Below are positions 13,580 through 16,663 of a DNA stretch of 16,663 nt, piece after piece (position 1 is the first letter of the stretch; every line of letters begins with the position of its first letter). A program made the position numbers and the translations under genes. The stretch is from CAZXCK01 sp964639225. Lineage in GTDB: Bacteria > Chloroflexota > Anaerolineae > Aggregatilineales > Phototrophicaceae. The stretch spans positions 1 through 16,663 of the forward strand of contig CAZXCK010000100.1 in NCBI GenBank assembly GCA_964639225.1, read 5' to 3'. Below the pieces are notes generated by a model, which saw only the letters and a program-made list of their open reading frames with translations, was not told where the DNA came from and made no database searches.

Positions 13580-13876
13580 CTATTCCTCTGCGTTCTGGGC
13601 GAAGAAGCCGCCGCCCATCTCCTGCACATCGACCGGCACGCCCTCGATCTCGTGCGGGATGCGATCTTCGGGGGCGAGTTCGTCCTCGCTCACTTTCTCA
13701 TCGACCATCACCACCAGGCACATCTGGTTGGTGGTGATGCCGTGCCGGCAGCGCATCCCGGCGGCGACGCCGGTCACATGCGGCTTGCGCATCAGATATT
13801 CCGTGTAGCGGTTCTGAATCTCGACGATATGGGCCAGCAGTTGCTGGTCATTGTCTGGCGGATTGTGGCTGAACAT
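13580..13876 (-). CDS. Stand-alone paralogue of the protease N-terminal module
   Basis: Small soluble protein (98 aa) that aligns by eye with the N-terminal module of the upstream protease. KPHVTGVAAGMRCRHG (31-46) matches KPNVVGVAVGYKTRHG (22-37), and both continue through a strand ending in V-V-x-V, a Lys, IP-x-E-x-x-GV and a conserved D-V-x-E-x-G (DVQEMG against DVYEIG). It stops there, with Gly/Phe/Ala/Glu-rich residues and no catalytic domain. The ATG at 13876 is chosen because GAGGGGAGG (13886-13894 on the minus strand) sits 9 nt upstream; an upstream TTG at 13900 would place that site inside the gene. It lies 41 nt downstream of the protease gene on the same strand and just before a terminator. 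Function unknown; it might regulate or pair with the protease. Confidence 0.78.
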   Translation of the reverse strand: MFSHNPPDNDQQLLAHIVEIQNRYTEYLMRKPHVTGVAAGMRCRHGITTNQMCLVVMVDEKVSEDELAPEDRIPHEIEGVPVDVQEMGGGFFAQNAEE

Positions 13877-13917
13877 CGGACTCAACCTCCCCTCACTCAA
13901 CGGGCTGGCGTGTGCCC

Positions 13918-15120
13918 CTAAACGCCGATCTCGACGTTGAGCGCGTTGAGCACAGCGTCGATGGGGGTGAAGATCGTCGCCACCGGCGACCCGGCGAACA
14001 GCAGGCCCACCGCTTTGAGTTCGTCGGCGTCGACGATCAGCGAACCGGAGTCGCCGCCCTGGCTCATGGCGTCGGTGATGACCTGCCCGGTAAAACGGGC
14101 CGTTTTGTTGCCCTGGGCGGTGGTGTAACTCACGTTGACGGTCGCGTTGAGCAGCGTGACGGTGCTGGTGGTGACGCCCGTCGTCCGCCCGGATTTGTGC
14201 ACGCGCATCCCCAGCGTCGGGTTTTTGACGCCGTCCACCATGCCGATCCCCAGCGTGTCGCCGTCGAACATGTCGTTATTCAGCGGGCGCGCCAGCGCGG
14301 CATCGACCGCGTTATCCAGCGACGCCGAGAACATGCTGGCGTTGATGGTGGCGGGCGCGGGTTCCGGCAGCTTGACATCGGGCGCGCTTTGCACGCCGGG
14401 CGCGCTCTGCGAACCGGCGGTCTGCTGGCCGGTGGCCTGGATGCGCCGCTCCGAACCGCTGATGCGCGCCACCATATTCGACACGCTCACCAGCGTATCC
14501 ACGATGTCGCAGCCGCTGGGCTGCGGCGGCTGACCTGGCGGCGGCTGTGGTGGATTGGGGCCGGGGTCCGGCGTCGGGTCAGGGGTCGGGATGCCGTCCT
14601 CTATATAGCGCAGCGGGATAAAACGCTCCAGCCGGGCGACGACGTCGCTGGGGTCCAGGCCGCCATCCAGCGGCGACGGCTGCAAAATCGAGTCGCCGAC
14701 CTGAGCATCGTTGCTGTTGGCGAAGACGTGGTTGTTAGACAGCAGAAAACGCTCGCCGGAAGTCCGGTCGCGCACAACCGAGCCAAACGTCCCGGCGGTG
14801 ATCTGGTAGTGGCCCATGCTGACTCCCGCCGGGACCACCGGGCGGAAGCGGTCGCGGTGGTTGGCCTGCTGCGCGACAACATGGCCGATCTCGTAAACGT
14901 CGGTGCGCACGCCGTCCACCTCAGGCGGAATCACGTCGTCCACCGACAGTGCGGAAAGCGGCAGCTTCTGCTGCACCAGCACCACCACCGACGGCTCATC
15001 GCCGTATTCGCCGTGCCTTGTCTTGTACCCCACCGCCACGCCGACGACGTTGGGCTTGCTCATCAGCATGATCTGATACATGCGCTGCGCCTGCAAAATG
15101 CGCTGAAAGACGCTTGCCAT
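13918..15120 (-). CDS. Nal1-like trypsin-fold serine protease with N-terminal module and Pro-rich insert
   Basis: Predicted S1-type serine endopeptidase (400 aa) with no signal peptide, hence probably cytoplasmic. Residues 1-85 form the module shared with the neighbouring small gene. The protease domain starts near 103. Candidate triad: His131 in LSNNHVFAN (127-135), Asp273 in DNAVDAALA (269-277), and Ser358 in QGGDSGSLIV (354-363). Between His and Asp there is a Pro-rich linker (178-201) followed by a Gln/Ser/Ala-rich segment (to about 255), making the His-to-Asp distance unusually long. GKxGRTTG-like text (KSGRTTGVTTSTV) precedes the Ser as in Nal1-like bacterial proteases. AGGAAGG (15129-15135 on the minus strand) is 8 nt before the ATG. 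It is likely cotranscribed with the downstream module gene. The substrate is unknown. Confidence 0.83.
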   Translation of the reverse strand: MASVFQRILQAQRMYQIMLMSKPNVVGVAVGYKTRHGEYGDEPSVVVLVQQKLPLSALSVDDVIPPEVDGVRTDVYEIGHVVAQQANHRDRFRPVVPAGVSMGHYQITAGTFGSVVRDRTSGERFLLSNNHVFANSNDAQVGDSILQPSPLDGGLDPSDVVARLERFIPLRYIEDGIPTPDPTPDPGPNPPQPPPGQPPQPSGCDIVDTLVSVSNMVARISGSERRIQATGQQTAGSQSAPGVQSAPDVKLPEPAPATINASMFSASLDNAVDAALARPLNNDMFDGDTLGIGMVDGVKNPTLGMRVHKSGRTTGVTTSTVTLLNATVNVSYTTAQGNKTARFTGQVITDAMSQGGDSGSLIVDADELKAVGLLFAGSPVATIFTPIDAVLNALNVEIGV

Positions 15121-15159
15121 ACCCTGGTCCTTCCTGATTACAACCCGGTCTATGTCTGC

Positions 15160-15168
15160 ATTGTATCA
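15160..15168 (-). promoter_or_regulatory. Extended -10 promoter for the protease operon
   Basis: The minus strand reads TGATACAAT, an extended -10 (TGn plus TACAAT), 39 nt upstream of the protease ATG at 15120. No clear -35 is present. It lies downstream of the hairpin at 15238-15273, consistent with the protease pair being transcribed separately from the dehydrogenase gene. Confidence 0.42.
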
Positions 15169-15237
15169 TCATTCATGCGGGGATTGCCCGACTTTGTCTC
15201 GCCGGGATTGGTGTGCGTGGTGTTGTGGGGGCGCTGT

Positions 15238-15273
15238 GCCTTCGCCAGTGGTTTTTACATCACTGGCGAAGGC
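15238..15273. repeat. 13-bp perfect hairpin between the dehydrogenase and protease genes
   Basis: GCCTTCGCCAGTG (15238-15250) and CACTGGCGAAGGC (15261-15273) form a perfect 13-bp stem with a 10-nt loop. It lies 28 nt past the dehydrogenase stop on the minus strand. No T-run follows the stem on either strand, so it may be a Rho-assisted or transcript-protecting hairpin, or another intergenic palindrome. The GCCAGTGG/CCACTGGC words resemble the hairpin at 8923-8945. Confidence 0.65.
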
Positions 15274-15300
15274 TTGTCTTCGCGGGCGGTTCGCGGCCCG

Positions 15301-16509
15301 TCAGCCGCTGGATTCCAGCCGCAGCACGCGACCGCCGGCATAATCCACGATGTATACCTCACCGTCCGCGTCCTGGCCAAACGAGCTGATGCTGATGCCG
15401 GTTTCCATCAGCAGGTCGGTCTGCCAGTCACCGTTCAGGTCGCGGTAGGTGCCCCACAGCCGACCGCTGCACCAGTCGGAGAACAGATAAACGCCGTCCA
15501 GGTCGGGGACCAGGTCGCCGCGATAGACATAGCCGCCGGTGACTGAGCAGCCCTGCGAGTGGTCATACTCGGCGATGGGCATCACCACGTCGGTCTCTGG
15601 CTCCGGGCCGATGTAACGGTTGGACCCTTCGTAGGCTGGCCAGCCGTAGTTCAGGCCGCCTTCAGCGTCCGCCGGCTGGAAGTTGATCTCTTCCCAGGCG
15701 TTCTGGCCCACATCGGCCAGGTACAGGTCGCCGGTGGCCTGGTCGAAGCTGAAGCGCCACACGTTGCGCAGTCCCCAGGCCCACACTTCCGGCGCGAAGG
15801 TGCCATCGGTGAAAACCGGGTTGTCCGCCGGGATGCCGTAAGCGCCGTTGTCGGTGTCGTCAACGTCGATGCGCAGGATGGTCCCTAGCAGTGTGCTGCG
15901 ATCCTGACCGGCGTTCACCGGATCGTCGGAGCCGCCGCCATCGCCGACGCTGATATACAGGTAGCCGTCCGGGCCGAAGGCGATATGCCCGCCGTTGTGA
16001 TTGGCGTAGGGCTGGCCGATGGTCATCACTACGCGCGGGTTGGCGCGGTCGGCGCGGTCGGGGTTATCGTCGCTGACGCGGAACTCGGTCACGCGCGAGG
16101 CGTGGCTGGCCGTCGAGGCGGTGTAGTTCACATAGAACAGGCCGTTTTCGGCGAAATCGGGATGAAAAGCCAGCCCCAGCAGACCGCGCTCCGAATAGCG
16201 GCTGAGGACATCCTGGCTGGCGACGTCGCTCAGGTCGATGAAGGGCGTATCCAACAGTTCACCGTCGCGCACGATGTAGATGCGCCCGCTCTGCTCCACG
16301 ACGAACAGGCGTCCGCTGCCGTCATTGGGGTCGGTCACCTGCAGCGGATTGCTGAAGCCGGTGACGACCGGCACCAGTTCCAGGTTATCGCCGGTGGGGG
16401 CTTCCTCGCGGAAGACCAGCGGCTCGTCGTCCTGGGCCAGCGCCGCCGGTACGATCAGCAGCGCCAGGACGAGAGTCACGATTAACAGGGTCAGTTTACG
16501 GTTAAACAT
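15301..16509 (-). CDS. Secreted PQQ-dependent glucose/sorbosone dehydrogenase-type beta-propeller
   Basis: Exported six-bladed beta-propeller of the soluble glucose/sorbosone dehydrogenase family (402 aa), which oxidises sugars with PQQ when the active site is intact. A signal peptide covers residues 1-25 (hydrophobic core LLIVTLVLALLIV, cleavage after PAALA). Family motifs are NPLQVTDPNDGSGRLFVVEQ (54-73), ERGLLGLAFHPDF (107-119), NHNGGHIAFGPDGYLYISVG (170-189, with His175), WAWGLRNVWRFSFD (243-256, with Arg248), and ADVGQNAWEEIN (265-276). His175 and Arg248 occupy the positions expected for the sGDH catalytic His and PQQ-binding Arg. TAAGG (16516-16520 on the minus strand) is 6 nt before the ATG. 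Many environmental homologues are annotated only by similarity, so the substrate is open. Confidence 0.9.
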   Translation of the reverse strand: MFNRKLTLLIVTLVLALLIVPAALAQDDEPLVFREEAPTGDNLELVPVVTGFSNPLQVTDPNDGSGRLFVVEQSGRIYIVRDGELLDTPFIDLSDVASQDVLSRYSERGLLGLAFHPDFAENGLFYVNYTASTASHASRVTEFRVSDDNPDRADRANPRVVMTIGQPYANHNGGHIAFGPDGYLYISVGDGGGSDDPVNAGQDRSTLLGTILRIDVDDTDNGAYGIPADNPVFTDGTFAPEVWAWGLRNVWRFSFDQATGDLYLADVGQNAWEEINFQPADAEGGLNYGWPAYEGSNRYIGPEPETDVVMPIAEYDHSQGCSVTGGYVYRGDLVPDLDGVYLFSDWCSGRLWGTYRDLNGDWQTDLLMETGISISSFGQDADGEVYIVDYAGGRVLRLESSG

Positions 16510-16581
16510 GGTTTGCCTTATCTTATCTCTCTATCGGTCAGAGCAGCGGCGGCGGATTCGGGGAACAGATATATCCCGTTT

Positions 16582-16623
16582 CGTAGGGACGACGCCTGCG
16601 TCGTCCGAAAGGCTGTCCCTACG
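16582..16623. repeat. TAGGGAC-family palindromic repeat, cluster 4
   Basis: An outer inverted pair CGTAGGGAC (16582-16590) and GTCCCTACG (16615-16623) encloses a 9-bp palindrome GGACGACGC/GCGTCGTCC (16587-16595 with 16598-16606, CT loop). The remnant GAAAGGCT before the right edge resembles half of the AGAAGGCTGTCC unit seen at 3051 and 8852. It lies upstream of the dehydrogenase gene. The rest of 16624-16663 shows no feature. Confidence 0.72.
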
Positions 16624-16663
16624 AATTTGGCCGGCAACGTTCATATTAAGCCCGGATTCACGC

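Noticed and set aside
13877..13900. Upstream TTG start for the small module protein
   Set aside because: It would place the GAGGGGAGG ribosome site inside the coding region and has no site of its own; ATG 13876 is 9 nt from that site.
13912..15546. Very long plus-strand open frame (over 500 codons) opposite the protease gene
   Set aside because: Composition is Arg/His/Gly/Val-rich with no domain. It is the antisense shadow of the GC-rich protease gene, which has clear motifs, a ribosome site and a promoter.

Overview
This is a GC-rich, almost fully coding window from a bacterial chromosome. Gene content and the many TAGGGAC-bounded intergenic palindromes resemble environmental Chloroflexota (Anaerolineae-like) genomes. 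That placement is inference from style and family memory; no rRNA or other marker is present. I found no tRNA, rRNA, CRISPR array, integrase or transposase.

Layout. (1) 114-3030, plus strand: an envelope or exopolysaccharide control operon. It holds a two-TM Wzz/CapA-type chain-length protein, a CpsD-type tyrosine-kinase-like ATPase with a degenerate P-loop, a SAM methyltransferase, a serine esterase and a 60-residue membrane microprotein. (2) 3181-8753: a dTDP-deoxysugar block, made of long-form glucose-1-phosphate thymidylyltransferase (rfbA), a Cof-type HAD phosphatase translationally coupled to dTDP-glucose 4,6-dehydratase (rfbB), and dTDP-4-dehydrorhamnose reductase (rfbD). Three genes of unknown function interrupt it: an 88-residue minus-strand gene, a Cys-rich membrane-anchored protein and a 121-residue protein. 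The 3,5-epimerase rfbC is absent. (3) 8754-9096 (343 bp): a non-coding region packed with short palindromes. (4) 9097-13534, plus strand: two GT2 glycosyltransferases, RNase HII (rnhB, overlapping the second GT2), a second SAM methyltransferase and a GT4 glycosyltransferase whose E-x7-E motif reads E-x7-Q. (5) 13580-16509, minus strand: a Nal1-like trypsin-fold protease with a free-standing paralogue of its own N-terminal module just downstream, and a secreted glucose/sorbosone-dehydrogenase-type beta-propeller. A rho-independent terminator separates these from the convergent GT4 gene.

How it works together (inference): rfbA/rfbB/rfbD make an activated 6-deoxysugar, probably dTDP-L-rhamnose if an epimerase is encoded elsewhere. 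The GT2/GT4 enzymes transfer sugars to a lipid-linked or cell-surface glycan, the methyltransferases may decorate it, and the Wzz/CpsD pair may control polymer length or export. The protease pair and the propeller protein look like a separate functional neighbourhood.

The most distinctive signals are the protease with its detached module paralogue, the TAGGGAC palindrome family (four clusters), the degenerate CpsD P-loop and the GT4 Glu-to-Gln substitution.
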